From NCBI GenBank assembly GCA_022843885.1, contig JALHMU010000036.1, positions 1-8,857 of the forward strand: a stretch of DNA of 8,857 bases, written 5' to 3'. Every line of letters starts with the position of its first letter. The stretch's first letter is position 1. The notes below the pieces were generated by a model. It did not search any database and was not told the origin of the DNA. It saw only the letters and a list, made by a program, of their open reading frames with translations. The position numbers were made by a program, and so were the translations under genes. Positions 1 to 4,794 of the stretch are shown here, piece after piece. Source of the DNA: Candidatus Peribacteraceae bacterium (GTDB taxonomy: Bacteria; Patescibacteriota; Gracilibacteria; Peribacterales; Peribacteraceae).

Positions 1-162
1 TTTGACTTCGTAGCCTTCATGTCGAAGCTTCATTTCCAAGGCATGCGCAAGTGGCTTCTCATCTTCCACGACAAGAATTTTTTTCACAGCTCCACCGCTC
101 GGGGGAGAAGCGGCTGGTTCGACTGGTTTTGGTGGTTCTGTTGGAGGTGTGTTTTCCGGCAT
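1..162 (-). CDS. Response regulator, N-terminal fragment (cut by window edge)
   Basis: Reading the minus strand from an ATG at 162 gives 54 codons that remain open to the window edge. Residues 26-54 read VKKILVVEDEKPLAHALEM followed by KLRHEGYEVK. This is the first beta strand, the acidic pair (E33, D34, E35) and the first helix of a CheY-like receiver domain, so the protein belongs to a two-component phosphorelay. The phospho-acceptor Asp and any output domain lie outside the window. The receiver is preceded by about 25 residues rich in Pro, Glu and Ala, which is unusual because receivers normally begin within a few residues of the start. An in-frame ATG also exists at 183, but it is only 3 nt from the predicted -10 box, so 162 is preferred. 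No Shine-Dalgarno is visible. The gene is divergent from purH. The family call is firm; the output domain is unknown. Confidence 0.85.
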   Translation of the reverse strand, partial: MPENTPPTEPPKPVEPAASPPSGGAVKKILVVEDEKPLAHALEMKLRHEGYEVK

Positions 163-186
163 GCTGTAGAGCAAAGGAATCATTTC

Positions 187-215
187 AGTATAGCAGAAAA
201 CGCCCTTCTGTACAA
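187..215 (-). promoter_or_regulatory. Promoter for the response-regulator gene (extended -10)
   Basis: On the minus strand, TTGTAC (210-215) is separated by 17 nt from TATACT (187-192), and the -10 is preceded by TGC, giving an extended -10. The expected start is near 180, leaving a leader of about 18 nt before the ATG at 162. The -35 matches consensus only half way, but the extended -10 is good. It overlaps the purH promoter region. Confidence 0.6.
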
Positions 216-225
216 GCCCCGGACC

Positions 226-234
226 TGCTATGCT
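226..234 (+). promoter_or_regulatory. Probable extended -10 of purH
   Basis: TGCTATGCT is an extended -10 that ends 10 nt before the ATG at 245. It is the near mirror image (8 of 9 bases) of the divergent extended -10 at 187-195. The -35 position (206-211) is poor. If it is used, transcription starts around 241 and the purH mRNA is almost leaderless, which would exclude the upstream ATG at 230 that lies inside the -10. Confidence 0.4.
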
Positions 235-244
235 CCAGACCCTC

Positions 245-1753
245 ATGCAGAAACGCGCGCTCCTCTCCGTTTCGGACAAAACTGGCATTACAGACCTGGC
301 CAAAAAGCTATCCGAACTCGGATACGAAATTTTGTCAACGGGAGGAACGGCTCGAGCCCTAGAGGAAGCCAAAATCAAGACCACGCCGGTTGAAGAAATT
401 ACGGGTTTTCCAGAGTGCTTTTCCGGCCGTGTGAAAACGATGCATCCGATGATTACGGGAGGCATTTTGATGAAACGTAATGACAAAGAACATCAGAAAC
501 AGGCGAAGGATTTGAAGATAGACCCGATCGATGTCATCGTGATCAACTTGTACCCGTTTGAAGAGACGACGAAGAAAAAAGATGCAACAGAAGCAGATGT
601 CATCGAACAAATCGATATTGGTGGACCGACACTTCTCCGCAGCGCGGCGAAGAATTTCAACGATGTCATCGCGCTGTGCGATCCAGCTGATTACGATCGT
701 GTTCTTGACCTTATCGCGAAAGAAAAAATGACAACCGAAGTGCGAAAAGAACTCGCAACGAAAGTATTTTTGCACACAGCAAAGTACGACGCACTTATTA
801 CGGACTATCTTTCCGGCGGCATGAATCACGGTGTGATCATGCATCATGGAACAGCGCTCCGTTATGGGGAAAATCCGCATCAGTGGGGTAAGTTTTTCTT
901 GCTGAATGGAGCGGAAAAAGCATTCACGATGCATCAAGGAAAAGAGTTGAGTTACTTAAACGTTTTAGATGGTGACGGTGCGTGGAATATGGCGATGGAA
1001 TTTGAAAAACCAACCGCAGTGATGGTGAAACATGCGAATCCATCCGGCATCGCATCCGATGAAAATATCAATGTCGCATTTCAAAAAGCATACGACACCG
1101 ATCGTCTCTCTGCATTCGGCGTCATCATCGCGATCAACCGCGAATGCACCGAAGAAATCGCGAAAAAAATCATCGATCAAAAAATCTTCACGGAACTCTT
1201 GATGGCACCAAGCTTTGAAAAAGGAGCGCTGGAAATCCTTAAGCAGAAGCCAAATATTCGCGTACTGAGTGTTCCTGTAAAAGAACGAAAAGAAGCAATG
1301 ACGACCTACCGTACCGCAATGGGCGGGATGCTGGTCCAAGATGAAGATATTTCCAATGTGACAGAAAAAGATCTGAAAGTCGTGACCAAGAAAGCGCCGA
1401 CAAAAGAACAAATTCAAGATCTGCTGTTCGCATGGAAAGTTGTGAAACATGCAAAAAGTAATGCAATCGTCCTCGCAAAAAATTCTGAGACCGTCGGTAT
1501 TGGGTGTGGACAAACATCGCGTGTGGATTCGACATGGATCGCGCTCAAACGTGCCGGTGATCGGGCAAAAGATGCAGTTCTCGCAAGTGATGCGTTCTTC
1601 CCCTTCCCGGATGCCATCGAGGAAGCTGCCAAAGGTGGCGTGGTTGCGATGATTCAGCCAGGTGGCAGTATTCGCGATGAAGAAGTGATCAAACGAGCAG
1701 ACGAGCTTGGAATCGCAATGGTGACGACCGGAGTGCGTGTGTTCCGGCACTAA
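245..1753 (+). CDS. purH: Bifunctional AICAR formyltransferase / IMP cyclohydrolase
   Basis: PurH catalyses the last two steps of de novo purine synthesis in the cytoplasm: 10-formyl-THF-dependent formylation of AICAR, then ring closure to IMP. The start at 245 gives MQKRALLSVSDKTGI, the usual PurH N-terminus; the ATG at 230 would add five residues. At 502 aa it is close to the normal family length. The N-terminal cyclohydrolase (MGS-like) domain shows STGGTARAL, FSGRVKTMHP and IGGPTLLRSAAKN. The C-terminal transformylase domain shows KHANPSG at residues 262-268 (catalytic Lys-His), GCGQTSRVDS, SDAFFPF at 448-454 and the terminal FRH. There is no Shine-Dalgarno; a -10 box lies 10 nt upstream of the start. 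The last 11 codons, including the stop, are duplicated at 2605-2637. This implies that the present C-terminus is partly supplied by an inserted element. The stop codon overlaps that of the convergent HTH gene by 4 bp. Confidence 0.97.
   Translation: MQKRALLSVSDKTGITDLAKKLSELGYEILSTGGTARALEEAKIKTTPVEEITGFPECFSGRVKTMHPMITGGILMKRNDKEHQKQAKDLKIDPIDVIVINLYPFEETTKKKDATEADVIEQIDIGGPTLLRSAAKNFNDVIALCDPADYDRVLDLIAKEKMTTEVRKELATKVFLHTAKYDALITDYLSGGMNHGVIMHHGTALRYGENPHQWGKFFLLNGAEKAFTMHQGKELSYLNVLDGDGAWNMAMEFEKPTAVMVKHANPSGIASDENINVAFQKAYDTDRLSAFGVIIAINRECTEEIAKKIIDQKIFTELLMAPSFEKGALEILKQKPNIRVLSVPVKERKEAMTTYRTAMGGMLVQDEDISNVTEKDLKVVTKKAPTKEQIQDLLFAWKVVKHAKSNAIVLAKNSETVGIGCGQTSRVDSTWIALKRAGDRAKDAVLASDAFFPFPDAIEEAAKGGVVAMIQPGGSIRDEEVIKRADELGIAMVTTGVRVFRH
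1721..1753 (+). repeat. Direct repeat, left copy (active purH 3' end, attL-like)
   Basis: These are the last 11 codons of purH, encoding VTTGVRVFRH and a TAA stop. Positions 1721-1743 are identical to 2605-2627. The last part uses TTC CGG CAC where the right copy uses TTT AGA CAT. This copy carries a short inverted repeat, CCGGA (1728-1732) and TCCGG (1743-1747) spaced by 10 nt. The right copy lacks the second arm. Confidence 0.9.
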
Positions 1754-2481
1754 GACTCTTCTTTTTCTGTTTTCTCTTCAGTTTGTTCTGCAGAGGAGAT
1801 CAATTCTTGAATTTTAAAATTCTCATTAATTTGTATGGTGGTTAATGTGTCTGAATGATCGAAATTCTCCGGTAATTTTACAACTACATCTCTTGCGTCA
1901 AAAACATTTTGTTCACCCTCCAAAAGCGATCCTGAAGGATCTCTGATGCCAAATGCATCGGGATACGAACCTAATAGCGACCTTATTTGGCATGTATCGT
2001 CTTTAAATAAGAGTGTCCAAAGTCTTTCTCTGATTGTTTCACCTTTCTTATTTTTGACGATCAGAATTACTTTAAGATCTGCCGATTCGGACTCTCCTGG
2101 AAGCGAGCTGTGCGGATGACCGTATCGTTCTTCCAAACCCCAAAGTTTTTGTTTGGCAATCTCATCCACATGTCTTTTCAAGAGCTCTGCATCTGTGAAG
2201 GAACAGGCGGGCATGCTTGCATCAAGAAGCGCTACCTCTACATTCAAAACTTTTGCCAATGCAGACGCAAACGTTGAATTAATGTAATTACGAGCATTCT
2301 CAAAATTATAAATAGCTGAAGGTGAAAGCGTGATACCTGTCTCTCTAAGAGAGTCTGATAGTTGTTTTGCGCTCATGTCACGAGCTCGTCGGGCCGCTTT
2401 TAGATTCGCTGCAACTTCTAATTTCCGGCTATTGATATGCTCACGTTCAGAGCGATTTTTTGCCTCAAGAGAATTTTTCAT
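1750..2481 (-). CDS. XRE-family helix-turn-helix protein, sole cargo of the purH-tail element
   Basis: This 243-aa protein has an N-terminal basic stretch (1-23) and a Cro/C1-type helix-turn-helix at about residues 24-86. The DNA-reading segment is around LSPSAIYNFENARNYINS, followed by the usual ALAKVLNV helix. The central part (about 95-225) is mixed alpha/beta and not recognised; it includes a beta-rich segment, ADLKVILIVKNKKGETIRER. The tail (229-243) is acidic and rich in Glu and Lys. It is probably a DNA-binding regulator, possibly of the element itself. The ATG start at 2481 is preceded by a consensus promoter only 8 nt away and has no Shine-Dalgarno. The TAG stop overlaps the purH stop by 4 bp. 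The gene is AT-richer than its neighbours, consistent with transfer. The C-terminal domain function is unknown; a recombination-accessory or endonuclease role cannot be excluded, but no catalytic motif is visible. Confidence 0.8.
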   Translation of the reverse strand: MKNSLEAKNRSEREHINSRKLEVAANLKAARRARDMSAKQLSDSLRETGITLSPSAIYNFENARNYINSTFASALAKVLNVEVALLDASMPACSFTDAELLKRHVDEIAKQKLWGLEERYGHPHSSLPGESESADLKVILIVKNKKGETIRERLWTLLFKDDTCQIRSLLGSYPDAFGIRDPSGSLLEGEQNVFDARDVVVKLPENFDHSDTLTTIQINENFKIQELISSAEQTEEKTEKEES

Positions 2482-2489
2482 AGTTTTAT

Positions 2490-2517
2490 ATTATAGTACA
2501 TAAAATTTTTACGTCAA
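2490..2517 (-). promoter_or_regulatory. Promoter of the HTH gene, near consensus
   Basis: On the minus strand, TTGACG (2512-2517), a 16-nt spacer and a perfect TATAAT (2490-2495) are present. The predicted start is around 2483, only a few bases before the ATG at 2481, so the transcript would be essentially leaderless. Confidence 0.75.
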
Positions 2518-2526
2518 TATTGATTC

Positions 2527-2559
2527 AAAAGGTTCAGGAATGCCTCTAAAATACCTTTT
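2527..2559. repeat. Inverted repeat inside the element, upstream of the HTH gene
   Basis: AAAAGGT (2527-2533) and ACCTTTT (2553-2559) form a perfect 7-bp inverted repeat with a 19-nt spacer. It lies between the HTH promoter and the right purH-tail repeat, in a non-coding stretch of about 87 bp (2518-2604) in which I see nothing else. It could be an operator for the HTH protein or an arm site for a recombinase, but a chance repeat is possible. Confidence 0.3.
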
Positions 2560-2604
2560 ATTGAATATGGACGAATCGAAATATCTGAATTTGGACCCCT
2601 GATA

Positions 2605-2637
2605 GTGACGACCGGAGTGCGTGTGTTTAGACATTAA
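2605..2637 (+). repeat. Direct repeat, right copy (orphan purH tail, attR-like)
   Basis: This copy is identical to 1721-1743 for 23 bp and then diverges at four of 10 positions, keeping the encoded residues and the TAA stop. There is no open coding context upstream, so it is not translated as part of a gene. It abuts the terminator hairpin at 2642-2659, which suggests it is the original chromosomal end of purH displaced by the insertion. Confidence 0.9.
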
Positions 2638-2659
2638 AAAGCCCCGCGCAAGCGCGGGG
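2636..2659 (-). terminator. Rho-independent terminator of the 7-TM protein gene
   Basis: CCCCGCGC (2642-2649) and GCGCGGGG (2652-2659) form a very strong GC hairpin. On the minus strand it is followed by C and five T residues (2636-2640 as A on the plus strand), a classic intrinsic terminator just downstream of the stop at 2666. On the plus strand there is no T tract after the stem. The orphan purH stop codon overlaps its T tract, so the two ancestral convergent genes were packed end to end here. Confidence 0.9.
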
Positions 2660-2665
2660 AATCAC

Positions 2666-3244
2666 TCATGAAAAATCTTCAGCAAGGGACACCTTGCGAG
2701 GTACCCACAAGATCAAAACCATGACAGTTTCGATGAGTGCAAAGCAGATAGGCTGCGCTGCATCGATAAGCGTCCATGCTGGAATCGCCGGTAACATGAC
2801 CATGCAGGCGATGAAGTACAGCGTCCATGCGAGCTTGTCCTCTTTTTCTGGCTCAAACCACGTCGCGTAGTACGTCGGAATCGACGCAAGGAAGATCACG
2901 ATGACGCTCGTCACAACACCCAGCACGGGGTCCTGAAAGTAGTACCAGAGGCCGAGGCCAAGGCATGCACCAGACAGACAGACACTGTCGACCGTGGTCC
3001 ACTGTTTTCTTCCATATTTCAGAGAAAGAACAGCAATGACTGTGACACCGATGACCGCGCTCACAATTTGTCCATTGAGAGCGTCTTTCCACCACATTCC
3101 TGCGAGTGCGATGCTATCGAGCAAAGCCCAAAGCAGCCACGTCACAGGGGATGGAATTGTTTTCCCGGTCACGATCGTGCGGATGTAGACCAGAAATCCT
3201 GCCATCAAAATAATACCTGAGACCCACGACAGATTTTCTCGCAT
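2666..3244 (-). CDS. Polytopic (about 7-TM) membrane protein of unknown function
   Basis: This 192-aa protein has seven likely membrane segments at about residues 5-24, 33-51, 57-76, 84-102, 107-126, 137-157 and 163-181. They are separated by short loops, including charged stretches KYGRK and EPEKEDK. There is no signal peptide other than the first TM and no catalytic motif I recognise. The proline-tryptophan pattern IPSPVTWLLW after TM1 loosely recalls the loops of small PQ-loop/SWEET-type transporters, but the canonical PQ pair is absent, so I do not assign a family. The ATG start at 3244 has a good Shine-Dalgarno (3251-3257). It ends in TGA close to a strong terminator. The 95 bp separating it from recR suggest its own promoter, though none stands out. 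Confidence 0.8.
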   Translation of the reverse strand: MRENLSWVSGIILMAGFLVYIRTIVTGKTIPSPVTWLLWALLDSIALAGMWWKDALNGQIVSAVIGVTVIAVLSLKYGRKQWTTVDSVCLSGACLGLGLWYYFQDPVLGVVTSVIVIFLASIPTYYATWFEPEKEDKLAWTLYFIACMVMLPAIPAWTLIDAAQPICFALIETVMVLILWVPRKVSLAEDFS

Positions 3245-3250
3245 GATTCG

Positions 3251-3257
3251 ACTCCTT
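3251..3257 (-). promoter_or_regulatory. Ribosome binding site of the 7-TM protein gene
   Basis: AAGGAGT on the minus strand ends 6 nt before the ATG at 3244, and its AAGGAG core ends 7 nt before it. It is one of only two clear Shine-Dalgarno sequences at optimal spacing in the window. It shows that the host ribosome uses the canonical anti-SD even though most neighbouring genes lack one. Confidence 0.75.
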
Positions 3258-3339
3258 CCTCAAAGATTTTTCAAAATGTGAATGAACGTGCAATCAAAGC
3301 TGACTGCAGTCGATCACTCTACAACACATATGCCTTTCG

Positions 3340-3936
3340 TTAAAGGCTTCTACGGCCTGCAATAGCCTCTCGGAGGGTTACCTGATCGGCAAATTCAATG
3401 TCTGCACCCATCGGCAAACCGTGTGCAAGGCGTGATACGCGGCCGACTTTTTTATCGAGTTGTTGGCGAATGTAGATTGCCGTTGCTTCGCCTTCTGTAT
3501 CTGGATTTGTAGCAATGATCACTTCATCAATTTTTTCTAATGCTGCGCGATCAATCAATTCTTTCAATTTCAATTGTTCCGGTCCCATCCCATCGAGCGG
3601 AGAAAGAACACCATGCAACACGTGATACATCCCTTTGTAACTCGTCTTCTCAAATGCGATCACCTCGAGCGGACTTTCCACAACCAACACTGACGAACGA
3701 TCGCGGGATGTGTCCGTGCAAATCGCACAGAGATCATCCGTCGCAACCATCTGACAGTGTGTGCAATATTTCAAACCTGATTTCAATTCGAGTAATGCTT
3801 TTCCAAGTGCATCCGGGTTGGCTTTGGAACTTCGGAGTAAGTGAAACGTCAGTCGTTCAGCGGACTTTGGTCCGATACCCGGCATTTTCTGCAGTTCCTC
3901 AATCACCCGTTTAATTTGCGCAGGAAGAAGCGACAC
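3340..3936 (-). CDS. recR: Recombination mediator protein RecR
   Basis: RecR acts with RecO (and RecF) to load RecA on SSB-coated single-stranded DNA during gap repair. The 198-aa protein has the normal length and full domain order. The N-terminal helix-hairpin-helix reads MPGIGPKSAERLTFHLL (about 18-34). The C4 zinc finger reads CTHCQ...CAIC (about residues 58-73). The Toprim domain begins VLVVESPLEVIAFEKT and contains ATNPDTEGEATA. The C-terminal motif reads RLAHGLPMGADIEFADQVTL. The start is GTG at 3936; no in-frame ATG lies nearby, and this start matches the usual few residues before the LP.QI segment. There is no Shine-Dalgarno. It lies 29 bp downstream of smpB on the same strand, so co-transcription is likely. 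Confidence 0.97.
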   Translation of the reverse strand: MSLLPAQIKRVIEELQKMPGIGPKSAERLTFHLLRSSKANPDALGKALLELKSGLKYCTHCQMVATDDLCAICTDTSRDRSSVLVVESPLEVIAFEKTSYKGMYHVLHGVLSPLDGMGPEQLKLKELIDRAALEKIDEVIIATNPDTEGEATAIYIRQQLDKKVGRVSRLAHGLPMGADIEFADQVTLREAIAGRRSL

Positions 3937-3965
3937 GGCGGCAGCATACGTCAGTTTTACCTGAT

Positions 3966-4403
3966 TTACATCTCTTCTCCCCTTCGCATTTTCTTATCCA
4001 TTTCTCGCTCTTTAATCCTTGCGCGTTTATCGAGTTTCTTACGGCCGCGACCAACAGCAAGAAGTACTTTCACGAAGCGTCCCGTACGTACTTCGGTTGG
4101 CACAACGGCGATTCCTTTTTGCTCAATGTACTTCAGAAGTTTTTCTTTCTCAGCCTTCTTAATAAGAAGTTCACGATCACGTTCTTCTTCATGCGCAATA
4201 TTGGAAGCCGGACCGTATTTGGAAATCTTCATTTTCTTCAGCACGGGAATATCACGCTGAAACGAAAGGTAGCTACCAGCTAACGACACATGTCCTGCGC
4301 GGCACGACTTCACTTCGGGGCCAGTCAGCATGATGCCAGCTTCGATAGTTTCCAAAATCTCGTAGTCGAATTTGGCGCGCCGATTCTGTGCGACGGTCTT
4401 CAT
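3966..4403 (-). CDS. smpB: SsrA-binding protein SmpB
   Basis: SmpB binds tmRNA and delivers it to stalled ribosomes for trans-translation. From the ATG at 4403 the protein is 145 aa, within the family range. Recognisable segments in order are AQNRRAKFDYEI, EAGIMLTGPEVKSCRAGHVSLAGSY (read in two pieces across the beta barrel core), a positively charged KKAEKEKLL region, GIAVVPTEV, GRFVKVLLAVGRGRKKLDKR, and a basic C-terminal tail that folds in the decoding centre. The GTG at 4421 would add six residues and cannot be excluded; a TATAAT -10 box lies 11 nt upstream of that GTG. There is no Shine-Dalgarno for either start. recR follows in the same direction. The tmRNA gene itself is not seen next to it. 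Confidence 0.96.
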   Translation of the reverse strand: MKTVAQNRRAKFDYEILETIEAGIMLTGPEVKSCRAGHVSLAGSYLSFQRDIPVLKKMKISKYGPASNIAHEEERDRELLIKKAEKEKLLKYIEQKGIAVVPTEVRTGRFVKVLLAVGRGRKKLDKRARIKEREMDKKMRRGEEM

Positions 4404-4425
4404 TTCTGGCTTAGTATGCACGTGT

Positions 4426-4454
4426 TTGTCATATTATAAAATATATGTTATAAT
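4426..4454 (+). promoter_or_regulatory. Near-consensus promoter of the 55-aa small protein gene
   Basis: TTGTCA (4426-4431), a 17-nt spacer and TATAAT (4449-4454) preceded by TGT (extended -10) make one of the strongest promoters in the window. The expected start is near 4461, giving a leader of about 50 nt. It faces away from smpB and overlaps the smpB -10. Confidence 0.8.
4433..4438 (-). promoter_or_regulatory. -10 box for smpB-recR
   Basis: A perfect TATAAT lies on the minus strand, with predicted initiation near 4426. That is 5 nt before the GTG at 4421 or about 23 nt before the ATG at 4403. No convincing -35 is seen at 17 nt. It lies inside the divergent plus-strand promoter at 4426-4454, so the two polymerases would compete. 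Confidence 0.5.
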
Positions 4455-4498
4455 AATATATTGTCCTTTTCAGATTCGGTCCCCTTTCACATCGACAT

Positions 4499-4504
4499 GG
4501 AGGA
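4499..4504 (+). promoter_or_regulatory. Ribosome binding site deciding the start of the small protein
   Basis: GGAGGA lies 7 nt before the ATG at 4512 and selects that codon over the in-frame ATG at 4497, which has no such site. Confidence 0.75.
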
Positions 4505-4511
4505 ATGTGTC

Positions 4512-4679
4512 ATGGTTACGTTGAATCGTTGGTCCGTCGCGGAAGTTCAATCTGAACCACTCTCGAATGAGAGCCGTCGCCTTCTGCAACGTGATGTTGC
4601 TGACTACTTCGGTATCACCAATCTCTCTGAGGTCATGTGCTTGTCCGACGCCGATCTGTTCGAGCTTGCGCCGGTTTGA
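4512..4679 (+). CDS. Small 55-aa protein, unrecognised
   Basis: I do not recognise this gene. From the ATG at 4512 it encodes 55 residues beginning MVTLNRWSVAEVQSEPLS and ending in TGA. It is soluble, with no TM or signal peptide. It contains a basic helix (NESRRLLQRDVADYF, about 19-33) followed by an acidic, hydrophobic second half (LSEVMCLSDADLFEL), so a small helical domain is likely. Support for it being real comes from its setting: a strong extended -10 promoter, a GGAGGA ribosome binding site at good spacing, and a hairpin terminator 44 nt after the stop. It runs opposite to smpB and the prepilin peptidase. An antisense reading frame over the same stretch has no such signals. A structured RNA instead of a protein is the main alternative. 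Confidence 0.6.
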   Translation: MVTLNRWSVAEVQSEPLSNESRRLLQRDVADYFGITNLSEVMCLSDADLFELAPV

Positions 4680-4722
4680 CTGCACAGCTGCTGGCCACGC
4701 CCGCCTCCCCGGAGGGCAATAC

Positions 4723-4763
4723 AGAGCTCCAGGATTCACTTCTTGGAGCTCTCTCTTTAATTT
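4723..4763 (+). terminator. Terminator of the small protein gene
   Basis: AGAGCTCCA (4723-4731) and TGGAGCTCT (4744-4752) form a perfect 9-bp stem with a 12-nt loop. It is followed by the T-rich tail CTCTTTAATTT. The tail runs straight into the -35 of the next promoter. A smaller hairpin (CCTCC/GGAGG, around 4704-4715) precedes it. Confidence 0.7.
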
Positions 4764-4789
4764 GACAAAAAAAGGATTAAAGGTACAAT
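4762..4789 (+). promoter_or_regulatory. Consensus promoter of the candidate small RNA
   Basis: A perfect TTGACA (4762-4767), a 16-nt spacer and TACAAT (4784-4789) are present. The predicted start at about 4795-4797 coincides with the 5' strand of the RNA closing helix. No open reading frame with a ribosome binding site follows before the terminator. Confidence 0.85.
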
Positions 4790-4794
4790 TACCA

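Larger units (their letters stand above)
1721..2637. mobile_element. Putative small integrative element at the purH 3' end
   Basis: The segment is bounded by two copies of the purH 3' end, 884 bp apart. The first 23 bp of the copies are identical. The following 10 bp differ at four positions, all synonymous. Similarity stops abruptly on the 5' side of the second copy. This pattern fits site-specific integration with crossover in the shared 23-bp core. The left copy would then be ancestral purH joined to an element-borne replacement tail, and the right copy would be the original chromosomal tail, still next to its terminator at 2636-2659. The interior contains one gene (XRE-family HTH protein, minus strand) and is AT-rich to the eye; I count 16 G/C in the 60 bases 1801-1860. 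No integrase, transposase or replication gene is present, so mobilisation would need a recombinase in trans, or this is a remnant. An alternative is a simple duplication and insertion event without dedicated machinery. Confidence 0.65.

Noticed and set aside
965..1750. 261-aa minus-strand reading frame across purH
   Set aside because: It is antisense to the conserved PurH domain, with Cys/His/Phe-rich composition and no domain or start signals; a shadow.
1721..1753. XerCD dif-like site in the purH tail repeat
   Set aside because: The sequence is GC-rich and lacks the typical AT-rich dif arms and central hexamer; similarity is not visible.
1721..2637. IS element or transposon
   Set aside because: There is no transposase, the terminal repeats are direct coding tails rather than inverted, and there is no short target-site duplication outside them.
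4470..4739. 89-aa minus-strand frame opposite the 55-aa gene
   Set aside because: All the transcription and translation signals are on the plus strand, and the frame runs through the terminator stem.
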